Part shown: piece by piece, positions 1-9,865 of the stretch
How the letters are laid out: each line of letters begins with the position of its first letter
How positions within the stretch are numbered: the stretch's first letter is position 1
Source: Phanerochaete sordida
Taxonomy: Eukaryota > Basidiomycota > Agaricomycetes > Polyporales > Phanerochaetaceae
Assembly (NCBI GenBank): GCA_019973155.2
Contig: BPQB01000001.1
Span: forward strand, 1 to 64,000
Direction of reading: 5' to 3'
Length of the DNA: 64,000 nucleotides
Notes under the pieces: model-generated
The model's input: only the letters and a program-made list of their open reading frames with translations
Database searches by the model: none
Told to the model about the DNA's origin: nothing
Position numbers and translations under genes: made by a program

Positions 1-1628
1 GAAATAGGACAAAAGCATCAGGAAAGGCCATTTAATTGTAAATTAGGCTTCAAAATGTCCAATAGAGCAATTCACATTGAATGATCTTTGGAACACAACT
101 AATTAACATATGGGGTTTTTCCAGATGTAGATTAATGTAGAATGTAGTAGAATATGGCGGAACGTTCTCTCTGGAAGGCTTTATAAGTCTCCAGGGGAGC
201 TTCCAGCAATCTAAGCCCTTGTTATCCTGTGTTTCCCGGTTGCGAGCAAGCTTCACCCTCTGTTTATTGCATTCCCCAGTGTTACGTCTGTGTTGTGTTT
301 TGCTACCTGCGGTGCTTTAGTCTGGCAAGTAGACCAGTGTCGAGCATTCAGAGGTAGTTTGGTTGTCTGTTTGAGCTCTAGTATGGCCATGGTAGCTCAG
401 TGTTGAGTTCTGCGGCAGACGCGTTGTGTTCTGTGTTGTGTGCTCTAGTCTGGCAATGGTAGCCCAGTGTCGAGTGCTTGTGTGTCTGTACGGTCAGCGT
501 TTAGTTTCACACACTCTAGACCGGCAACGGTAGCCTAGTGTTGAGCAGTGTTTTGGTTGTGCTCTAGTCCGGCAACGGTAGCCCGATGTCGAGCAGTGTT
601 TGGTAGTGCCTAGTCTGTAGTCTGTGTTCCCAAACGTGCCTAGGTTGTGTCAGGAGTTGTTCGTGTAGCTAGGTTTCCAGAACGTCACTCAGGACCTTGT
701 TCGTGTGCCTTATGTTTGAACCTTTGGGTCTGCTACAGGATAGCCTATAAGCAGATCTTCATGGACTCTCCCCTCCCCTTCGGTGACACCTTTGCCCTCC
801 AACCCTCTCCTCTCCATTGTCTCTCCCAGTGTATATTCCTTCCCAAATGACTGAGGCAGAAGCTGACCAAAGTTAAGTCCGCCTAACTCGGTTTCCCCTT
901 CTCATACTTGCCCAGTATTTGAGGGAGGATAAATGCACGATAATACTACTAAGTAGCTACTATTTTGTTTTGTTTTGTACATGTACATTACTTGGACTAA
1001 CATGAGGCCTTTATATTATCCTTTGTAACCTACACGCTGACAGTCTACCCCAAGGGGATTGCAGGAGCTAAGCATCTGACACAATAAGGAGGGGGAGAAG
1101 AATTTGTGGTATCTTAAATATGTTTTTGCGTAGTATCATATTGGTTATCCAGAGATGTATTTATAGAGGATGATCACCCTTACAGCTGTTCTAATATCTA
1201 GTGCATGGCAAGAGTAGCATATCCCCCTTGGGAGTGTCATAGAGGGGTGTTGGGGGGCTGGGGTAGAGGTATACATGCTGGCACATCTGCGAGCCTGAAC
1301 CACCTCTTGTTGCGCTCATTTAACATGGCGCCTTTTGCCACATATTGTCTTTTAAAATATACATATGGGTTGTAACATATGCAGTGGATTATTAAAAACT
1401 ATCACAGCAAATTGACAGAATTTCTTACATTATTGGCCAAAATGAGCTTGATAAGGGCTAGTTAAACCTGTGACGTGCACATGTGCACGGCCTTTGAGCC
1501 AAGGCCCTAGGCGAGGGCATTGATTGACTATACAGTTTTGAGTTCCATTACGTGGCATGCTTGCAGCGCTTGCAAAAAGTGTTGTGCTTGTGCGAGCAAG
1601 AGCATACAGCCGCCTCGGGCTTTAGACC
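1..1628. other. Non-coding, transposon-associated region
   Basis: No reading frame here looks like a real protein. The stretch is less GC-rich than the rest of the window. It holds the degenerate tandem repeat described separately and leads into a decayed hAT transposase, so it is probably the 5' part of that element or of older repeats. I could not define terminal inverted repeats or target duplications. Confidence 0.5.
311..600. repeat. Degenerate tandem repeat, five copies
   Basis: Five imperfect copies of a motif of the form CTCTAGTCYGGCAAYGGTAG followed by CCAGTGTCGAG begin near 316, 377, 446, 515 and 563. Spacing is about 50-70 bp. The copies differ by point changes and by the length of the GT-rich linker between them. 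It lies upstream of the hAT remnant and may be part of that element's non-coding end. Confidence 0.6.
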
Positions 1629-3600
1629 ATGGCTAAGGGCAGTAGTATTGTGTCTGATGCTAAGAAAACTGTACAGAGTCTCAAGCGCAAGGCATCTAAT
1701 ATTTCTCCTAAGAGTAAGGACGTTGCCAAGAAGCTCTGCAGCTCTCTGACCTCTTCTGACAACACTTCCATTGCTATGAGTCATTTGCCGCCAGCCACCC
1801 CAGACCACGGCAGCAACCACCACAGCACCTCATTGATGTTTCAGGCCTCACAGCGCCCTACAGTTGAAGACATTTCCAAGAATGAAGACAACAACAATAT
1901 TATCGAGGTGAACACACCCGAAGCAGATGCGGAAAAGGAGCTTGGTGAGTGTAACAAATATACACAACACTCAGAGAATACCCACCTAGCCGGTGTGGAT
2001 AACAGCCGAGATGATGAAGAAGTGGAGGTCAGCATTCTAAGCCTTTTTCAAGGTCGCAGTTGAAATTATCAAGCAAGAGGGCTGTTGCACTCACTGGTTC
2101 CACTGCGCAGCACCCGGCTGCAAAGGGTATGCTACACACTGGCTCAAAAAGGCCAATCACACATCAACAAGCAGTCTTCGCAATCACTTGAAAACTTATG
2201 TTTGCTGGGGTAACGGTACAAAGGATAGCGACACTACAACTCTTGAGCACACCCTTGCGCACTACGCTGACGCTTTGGAGGCCTGTCCATTGCTTAAGCA
2301 ATACCTACGGACAAGCAAGCTTATGTCAGTGTTTGCGTGAACGGAGCAGGTGAAGGTGACCTACCCGACACGACAGTTAACTTTAATGGAGACACGATTT
2401 GCCTCGCCTGTGCCGTTGACATTTTGTGTCTTGCTAGTTGTAATGATGCTGTATATAGGGCTAAGGTTGTGTGCTGGGTTGCGGAGAATAAACGGCCTTA
2501 CAACATTGTCAAAGACTGCGGCTTTCTGAAGCTCATCTGAAGCTCATGAAGACTGAAAGACCAGAATACTACATACGGTTGCCCTTGACCATTTTGCGTG
2601 ATGTCAAGAAGGTCTTTGCACGTGTCTGTGGTTGCATTGCGCAGATGCTGCATGTACATGTACATATTTAGCGTCAGTTGAAGGCTATATGGCATTTCAC
2701 TGATGTACCTGCAAGATTTTGACAGTGAGCTCAACTTCACCAGGAACTTCTCCGAACCACAAGGCCCTTATGGTGTTTCTGTGCACTTGCATCACAAGGG
2801 AACACCATTGAGCTTTCTGCTGGATGTTGTCGAGGTAGCAAAGTCGCACACGGGTGAGGCATTGGCCAACGCGTTTGTCAAGGTCCTCAACCACTTTGGT
2901 ATCAAGGAGAAAGTGAGCATGCTCTTTGCAATCAGAGCAAACATAATACTCACAGTAAGCTTCCAGTTACTTGCTGTGACCGCGAATAACGCAGCGTTGA
3001 AACTATGATCAACGCGCTGCAGGATTGTGTTAATTCATTCTCTGGTGCTGCAAACCACAGACGCTGCTTTGCCCACATTGTCAACCTGTGCGCAAAGAGT
3101 GTGCTTCGACCATTCAACATTGAGAAGAAGAAGAAGAACGAGGTGCTGGACAAGGCAGAGCAGATGTTGCAGAAGTTGGCCGAGGGGCTAGAGCTTGAAA
3201 GTAATGGTGAAGACCAGGATTTGGGGCTGGACGAAGAAGAGGACAGGAAGGACAATGGTGCTAATGGTCTTGTTGACAAACTGCTGGTGTTGACAGAGGC
3301 TGTGCGGGCGAATTTGCTCAAGAAAGTCTATCCCGCAAGGATGATATTAGCCAATGTCAGTAGTACATGTTGGTTATCATGTACCCCTCATCCCTGACTG
3401 CCTTATCCCCCTTACAGCTTCGTAAAGTTGCCTTCATCATCATTAGTGATCTTCTTTGCAAATGCATTTATGAGACATTTAGACTTGCGACCCTGTTGCT
3501 TTTGTCATTTTGTAATAACTGCCCCCAGAGGGCATCAATAGATTTCAAACAAATCCTTGAAAACAGCCTGCTTTCATTTTCCTGATTGTGTGTGCAGATT
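1629..3600 (+). mobile_element. Decayed hAT-family DNA transposon (transposase remnant)
   Basis: The first open segment (1629-2063) is Ser/Lys-rich, typical of fungal hAT transposase N-termini. It continues into a BED-like zinc finger near 2080-2230 with the Cys and His spacing intact. Segment 2703-3008 matches the transposase core around LDVVEVAKSHTG. Segment 3005-3397 carries the next conserved block (GAANHRRCFAHIVNL), and a weak continuation follows at 3421-3583. Frameshifts and stops separate the blocks. The usual ADN motif reads ANN, losing the acidic residue, and the block containing RWNST is absent, so the copy is inactive and probably truncated at its 3' side. The family assignment rests on motif recognition. 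No terminal repeats were located. Confidence 0.75.
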
Positions 3601-3659
3601 TAGATTTAAGTTATTGTAAGGAGCAATGTAGGTAAAAGAGAAGAAATCGTACCCGCCGA

Positions 3660-4735
3660 GCGCTATGCGCTACGGTCCACTCTGAGCAAGTTCACTGGTG
3701 TCCAGGACACGCCAACGTAATTCAGAACGAACATGTTGATAAGGCAGCCAAGCAAGCCACAAGACACGCCCAGCTGCCGTTTGTCTTGATGGCCAGGACC
3801 AAGCAAGACATCAAAGAAGAAATCATGGCACACTGGCAAGCTATCATGATGTCCGACAAATACTGAGGACATCAAAACCTCTTCTGCACGGACCTTCACG
3901 ATCACATCACCACATCTCCAAAAACACGCACCGGCCTCAAGGCCCTCAGACACTCTCTGACGGAGTTCGCACACTTCCTCCACTTTTCAACAGGCCACTT
4001 CTCTCATGGCACATTTTGACAATGCTTTCACCTACCAGGCCGCACGACATGCCAGTGTGGTGCCTCAGAGGAGACCAAAAACCACATCCTCTATGATAGC
4101 CCCCTATGGATACACACTGTCCAACAACCCCAAATGTGAGGCCAGTGACATCCCAGGGACACACAGTACCTGGATAATGAGCTGGACGATGACATACCGC
4201 TGCTCCAGCGCCCAGACGAAGACGTGATACAGAACTTCTTAAAAACGAGCCCCATGGTTGCAACCTTTGAATAGTACAACCTCCTGGACCGAGTCGACCA
4301 GGACAAAGCAGTCGAACAAGCTCCGTCGTCCTATGCCACCCTATTGGACATGCACACTGACATGTGAGTACTTGCGTGGCAGGAATTCTGCCAGGAAGAT
4401 CCGAAGTGCACGGTAGAGGACTTCCTAGACTACTGGGACCCGGAAGACTGGACAAGGACAGTGATGGAATTATGGAAACCACCCTAGGAGATACACACGG
4501 ACACGACTTGGAGGAGAGACCATTCGCTAACCAGATATGAGACCTTTACAGATATGGAGTTATCGCACAGGACTGGAGATATTTATTACAGCTCATGTAC
4601 CTAGCTGTACGCAGTCTACAACACTTAGAAAAAGGAAAAATTAAATTAAAAAAACCTGGGTAGCGGGACTGGCCGCTTCGCGGCGCCTAGGTTCATCAAA
4701 GTTTTATAAACCAGGGGGACGTGATAGTAAGGCGG
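3660..4735 (+). mobile_element. 5'-truncated LINE (non-LTR retrotransposon) 3' end
   Basis: A frame at 3681-3866 encodes an RNase H C-terminal block (HWCPGHANVIQNEHVDKAAK), where fungal LINEs carry RNase H after reverse transcriptase. A shifted frame around 4050-4110 gives a zinc-knuckle-like tail (TCQCGASEETKNHIL) of the kind that ends these polyproteins. Several stops and frameshifts break the frames. After the coding part come an A-rich stretch (4621-4652) and a GC-rich hairpin around GGCCGCTTCGCGGC (4671-4684), consistent with a LINE 3' UTR. The reverse transcriptase domain is missing, as expected for 5' truncation, and the copy lies directly downstream of the hAT remnant. Confidence 0.7.
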
Positions 4736-4848
4736 ATTTGTACAGGACAAACAGCTGCGCGAAATTCGCGGTGTGCAGTTTCATCTGCAAAGCACCGTAA
4801 CTTTGTGTCTTGAATACTCTGCACGATATCTACCAGCACAAGAATGGT

Positions 4849-6443
4849 ATGACTGTCCAGATCCATGTCGGAAAAGTTTTTTCAGAATCGTGATAGGAGG
4901 TAAATGTCTGATGATCAATCAAGAGCGCTCAGGATCGCTCACGATGCGATTTTCGCTCATTTTTGGTCTTGATCGCTTCGTGAGCGCTAGCTGAGCGGGC
5001 GTGAGTGCCCGTTTAGAGCTAGTTTAGTAGAAAATGAGCGCAACTTGAGCGCCTCCTATCATGATCGCAGAAAAACTTTTCCGACACAGGCAGTAACCCT
5101 TCCGCCGGAGCCCCAGTACCCCTTCCACATCTGCGCGAAGCGCTACTCACACCCCGCCTTCCGCGCGACTGGGAGCGCACGCATCACGAGCGGCGGCGGC
5201 GGGGCGGTGCAGCCCGTGACGCTGCTGCTGCTGCACTCCACGAGTTTCCACAAGGAGATCTACGAGCCTGTTCTGGAGGCCCTGTTCGCGCTGACGGCCG
5301 GCGGCGGGCGCGACATCCGCGAGGCGTGGGCCGTCGACTGCCCGAACCACGGCGAGGCGGCCGTGTGGAACGCGGACGTGCTGCAGACGAAGCCGTTCGA
5401 CGAGTACTGTGCGTCCGTTCGAGCGTGTGGCGCGGACGGTACTGATGCAGGCGTAGTCTCTTGCGCGCATTATGCAGAAGCTGTGTGCCACTTCCTTGAG
5501 GCGCGACGCGACAATGGGGAGCCTTATGTCACGAGGTCTGACCGGCTGGTAGCCGTTGGTCACTCTCTAGGTGGATGCACGGCGTATGTTCCACGCTCGG
5601 ACACGCTTGAGCTATGCTGGACTGACTGACGGGACGCGTCGTTGTAGAATCATCCTGTCCGAGAGCATCCCCCTAGCATCTCTAATCCTCTTCGACCCCT
5701 TCCTCTATCCTGGGCCACCGAATGACCTGGTGAAGCTTCGCAACAGGCTTGTTCGCCAAGCTCATGTCAGACGAGACGTCTGGCACACTCAAGACGAGGC
5801 AAAGGAGTCCCTGCGCAGAACGGCAGCGAAAGGATGGGACGAAAGAGTCTTGGATCTCTACGTCGTGAGTCAACTCACATCGCGCACGCAACCCCCGGGC
5901 ACTGAAAGGACGGGCAGCGCTACGGATTGAGAGCCCATCCACATGCAAACCGCAGCTTGGCACCGTACAACGGCATGACTCTAGCGTGCACACGCGAGCA
6001 GGAAGCGGCAAGTTGCTCGATAATCTTGGGTGATGCTCGACCTAAGTTTGGTTTCATGCAGACAATGTACCGTGATGCAGACGGTGGCATCAAGCCTCTG
6101 GAGCAACTGACCGCCATATGCCAGAAGATCCCTGTGCATGTGGCGTTCGGAGCTGATGCTGACGTGATGTAAGGAGGCAAGGGATTGCGATGTGCCTTGT
6201 CTGACCAAACGCTGCCCATAGCCCTCGTGATGTTCAGGAAAGAATCATCGATTCGCGTCGATTCGCGTCCGTACAATGGATACAGAACGCTGGACATCTG
6301 GTGGGAGCGCAGATCCCTCACTGCACGCCTCTGCACATTACCGACTTATGACACCACAGGTACCGCAACATGTCCCAGAGAGCGTGGCGCAGTTCATATA
6401 CGACGCGCTGTGCAGCAATGACCAATATCTGGCGAGACTTTGA
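4849..6443 (+). CDS. Alpha/beta hydrolase (Lpx1-like), start split by a transposon insertion
   Basis: Serine alpha/beta hydrolase, probably an esterase or lipase of the fungal peroxisomal Lpx1 type; its substrate is unknown. The nucleophile elbow is GHSLGG (5560-5577), a candidate Asp lies in FGADAD (about 6151-6166) and the final His in NAGH (about 6286-6297). Exons: 5090-5583, 5648-5864, 5918-6168, 6222-6300 and 6360-6443, all joined by GT-AG introns. A possible in-frame 42-nt intron lies at 5409-5450. There is no in-frame ATG after 5029. The nearest sensible start, ATG at 4849, is six codons before the 221-bp element at 4866-5086. Deleting the element and one CA copy restores a frame starting MTVQIQAVTLPPE. 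As it stands the gene works only if the element is spliced (4867-5089); otherwise it is a 5'-broken pseudogene. Three mobile elements crowd its upstream side, so its promoter may also be lost. Confidence 0.75.
4866..5086. mobile_element. 221-bp MITE-like element with 35-bp inverted repeats (element A)
   Basis: The 35-bp ends at 4866-4900 and 5052-5086 are inverted repeats with 29 of 35 matches, both beginning TGTCGGAAAAG. The flanks share a 2-bp direct CA (4864-4865 and 5087-5088), read as the target duplication. The interior has no coding capacity and carries repeated GCTCA and GATCGCT motifs just inside the ends. The same terminal decamer TGTCGGAAAA is found on the element at 53201-53806. 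It interrupts the alpha/beta hydrolase after its sixth codon. The superfamily is unknown to me. Confidence 0.85.
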
Positions 6444-6662
6444 GCTTTGTACGGATACGCCGGATGAGGCCGTCGCTGTCGCTGATAGCAAGGGCGGACA
6501 TCCTGGCCACGGTGAAGTTTGTACCGGTGAGCCCTCTGTGGGCCTTGCTGGGAGTGTAGGAACCGAGACCTTGTCTAGTCTGCAACAATGTGAGATAGTG
6601 AATCTATATAATATGTTGTCTAGTACGCACCTCTGTTTAAATGGGTATTCCGAGGATGCGCC

Positions 6663-7330
6663 TCATTCATTTCCCAAAACAACTTCCATCTCGTTGATTT
6701 GGGCGTCGCGAGATGTGGCGGAAGTCGAAGACGACGAGAAAACCTCCGCTCCGGAGGCAAGCGAGTCGATGAGGATGGCAAGCCGGGACTTGGTCATGGA
6801 TGGCTCCTGGCAAAGACTTGAGAACATGGTTAAAACGAGTAGCCTTCGTTGCGCACCTTCCTGATCTCCTCCAGGTCGCTCTTGAAAGCGTCCGCCACCG
6901 ACGCCATCCAGAACTTTTTGAACCGAGCCCGAAGCGCTGTCTCGCTCTGTGACGGATCCTCGGACGACAGGAAAGGTGGAATAGCATTTGTAACAGGTGG
7001 AGGGGATGGTGAACGTTCTCGTCTGCGGGCCTCTGAGGCTGCGTGTGGTTCGTGTCCTGCTGCTACAGGAGCAGGCGATGCCGCTCTACTTGACGCAGAC
7101 TCATCGTCAGACGACGACGAGGCTTCCGACGAATCAGAGCTTTCTTGTGGAGGCTCAGGGAGCTTGGGTTTTACGGGCACTTTGCGAGTAATGACCGGCG
7201 CAGAGGGCCCAGAGGCATCGGAGTCGGAGTCAGAGGAAGAGGACGAGGACGAGGACGAGGAGGATGCGGCACGACGCTTGCGCTTGCGAACGCGTTTCTT
7301 CGGTTGTGTTTTTGGGACGGGAGGGGCCAT
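6663..7330 (-). CDS. RSA3: Ribosome assembly protein 3
   Basis: Nucleolar protein that helps assemble the pre-60S ribosomal subunit. The N-terminal two thirds are low-complexity: a basic Lys/Arg segment followed by long Ser and Ser/Asp runs. The recognisable Rsa3 domain is C-terminal, with RARFKKFWMASVADAFKSDL and then the conserved tail after EEIRK. One 50-nt intron (6807-6856) must be removed; it joins EEIRK to EPSMTKSRLAILIDSLASGA, which fits the family exactly. Without splicing the frame ends after KVRNEGYSF. The 5' end faces ADE2 across 131 bp. Confidence 0.85.
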
Positions 7331-7461
7331 GGTGTTCTCTCAAGTCTGGAAGCACGGGCGCTCAGGAGAATACTGGCCGCGGCATTTGCCGGACGATCCT
7401 CCAGTTTGCCTGTGACTTCATTTGCAGTCTTGTCTCTTTTCCTTCCTCGACGTCGTGAGCG
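7331..7461. promoter_or_regulatory. Divergent promoter region between RSA3 and ADE2
   Basis: The two start codons face away from each other across 131 bp, so both promoters and 5' leaders must fit here or extend into the neighbouring gene. I saw no clear TATA box or known factor site. Confidence 0.5.
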
Positions 7462-9407
7462 ATGGCGAACAAGACTGTCGGAGTGCTAGGTGAGAGTGGG
7501 TCTCTTCTTCCTCGTACCCTTCCGAGACGATGCTCACGAAACTCCCCAGGGTCACCCGCTGGTCTGGCCTACCCTCCGCTAAATGACTCGGCGCGTTAGG
7601 CGGTGGGCAGCTGGGTCGCATGCTTGCTGTTCCAGCAGCTCTCCTGGACATTGACCTGGTATTCCTGGACGTCGGTGAGCACAGCCCTGCAAAGCAGGTC
7701 TTCCAACCGAAGTCGGCCGACAAGGCACACATCAATGGCGCGTTCTCCGACCCCGCCAAGATTCGCGAACTAGCGCAGAAGGTCGATGTCTTGACTATCG
7801 AGATTGAGCATGTCAATGCCGATATTCTCGAGAAGATCGAGCCAAGTCTTCCTCTTGGCGTCCACCCGAGCCCCTCGACTATCCGGATTATCCAGGACAA
7901 GTACGTCCAGAAGAAGCATCTCCGCTCGCATGGCCTGCCCGTCTCTACCTTCCTACAAGTCGAGTCTACGAAGGAGGCGCTGGAAGACGCGGTACAGAAG
8001 CTCGGCCTTCCCCTGATGGTCAAGAGCCGGACCCTCGCATACGACGGTCGAGGCAACTTCGTTATCCGAGGCCAGTCCCAAGTCGCCGAGGCCTTGGCTG
8101 CGCTGAAGAACCGGCCACTGTACTGCGAGAAATGGGTGCCCTTCGAGGCTGAGATTGCGGTCATGGTCGTTCGATCTACAACTGGCGAGGTTCGCTCCTA
8201 TCCCGCAGTCGAGACCGTGCACAAGGACAACATTTGCCACCTCGTGTATGCGCCGCTACGCCACAAAGACCCAGCTGTCGCGGATCGCGCTAGGGCGGTT
8301 GCGGAGAATGCAGTAAGGTCATTTGAGGGTGCTGGCATCTTTGGAGTCGAGATGTTCCTGCTCAAGGATGGTACGAACACTTGCTCCGAACCCATGTATG
8401 CGTCTAACAACTTCGATAGGCGGCATTTACCTCAATGAGATCGCACCACGGCCCCATAACTCTGGTCATCTCACCATAGAAGCATGCGAAACCTCGCAAT
8501 TCGAGAATCACCTTCGCGCCATCCTCTCCCTTCCTCTTGGCTCGACCGCCATGAAAGTTCCCGCCGCAGTCATGCTGAACATCATCGGCGCATCGAGCGA
8601 CCTAGAAGAGGTCAAGTCCTTCGCCACCTTCGCCCTGACCGTGCCGGGCGCAAGCGTGCACCTCTACGGCAAGGGCGAGTGCCGCAAGGGCCGCAAGATG
8701 GGGCACGTCACCGTCGTCGCGGACTCGGACGCGGAGTTGCGCGCGCGCCTGCGCATCCTGCTCGAACACCTCCCAGGCACGACGGACGCGCACGAGATCG
8801 ACCGCTTCGCGCCGCCGGAGCCCGCGCGGGGCCACTCGCACGCGCACCCGCTCGTCGGCGTCATCATGGGCTCGGATTCGGACCTGCCCGTGATGCTGCC
8901 CGCCGCGCAGATGCTCGACAAGTTCGGCGTCCCGTACGAGCTCTCGATCGTCTCCGCGCACCGCACGCCCGACCGCATGGTGCAGTACGCGCGCTCGGCG
9001 GCGTCGCGGGGCCTGAAGGTCATCATCGCGGGTGCTGGCGGTGCCGCTCACCTCCCTGGTATGGTCGCCGCGATGACTGCGCTTCCCGTCATCGGCGTCC
9101 CTGTCAAGGGTAGCTCGCTTGACGGAGTTGACTCCCTACACAGTATCGTGCAGATGCCTGTGAGTACCGCTTGGCCGTGGCGATCGTTCTTCGCTGATCA
9201 GCTTCGCAGAGGGGTATTCCTGTTGCAACCGTGGCTATCAACAACGGCACGAACGCAGGCCTTCTCGCGGTTCGTATGCTCTCGGTCGGCCAGCCGAACT
9301 TGATAGGAGCCATGGAACGGTACCTTAAGAGCATGGAGACTGAGGTCTTGGGGAAGGTTGAGAAGCTTGCGGAGGTTGGCTGGGAAGAGTACGAAGCCAA
9401 AAAGTAA
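7462..9407 (+). CDS. ADE2: Phosphoribosylaminoimidazole carboxylase (PurK-PurE fusion)
   Basis: Carboxylates aminoimidazole ribonucleotide in purine synthesis. As in other fungi, an N-terminal ATP-grasp PurK part is fused to a C-terminal PurE mutase part. Exon 1 (7462-7489) encodes [11 protein letters not shown] 110-nt intron leads to GGQLGRML at 7600, completing the nucleotide-fold start. The ATP-grasp core runs through [11 protein letters not shown] and [14 protein letters not shown], and introns at 8371-8419 and 9160-9209 complete [18 protein letters not shown] and [15 protein letters not shown]. PurE is marked by [22 protein letters not shown] and [12 protein letters not shown]. Length and order match a complete enzyme, and no key motif is missing. 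Confidence 0.95.
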
Positions 9408-9865
9408 ATTAGAGCCCCATAGTTCCTCTGTAACCTTGTAAGATGATGTAGATATAGCGATCGTATTTTTCCACATCTATGGTTTAACGTTACCTCCTCC
9501 CCATATTGCTTGGCGCTTGTTCAGAATACGCGCTTGGGCGCGGTCCTTCCACCCGAACCACCATGTACGTACTAATGGTCTGCTGATTCAATGTCGGTAT
9601 ATAGACTCGTCCAATGAAACCCATCGACGTCTAGACTAATTAGCCGTATTGCAGCATCCCATACGCCTTATCAGGCTGCATTGCGTGGCCCTTCACAGCT
9701 GCTCTCTCCTTCGACTGAGCAGTCGAGGTAGTTGCCTCCGTGGACAGCATCCCCTATACTTCGTACGTCCATTCTCCTTTTTCTTGGTTGCCCACACCTG
9801 AAAAATCATCACTATTCGAACAGGTCGGCTATCGAGGGAGACAAAGGAGCTCTTGGACAGCAGCG
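9408..9865. other. Spacer ADE2 - STE23
   Basis: Holds the ADE2 3' UTR and the promoter of the downstream peptidase. The STE23 frame is open upstream of its chosen ATG, back to about 9740, but that stretch has no family similarity. No other feature seen. Confidence 0.5.

Noticed and set aside
4773..4994. Plus-strand ORF before and through element A as hydrolase exon 1
   Set aside because: It is in a different frame from the hydrolase and ends inside the element.
5147..5563. ORF antisense to the hydrolase
   Set aside because: A shadow of the supported plus-strand frame.
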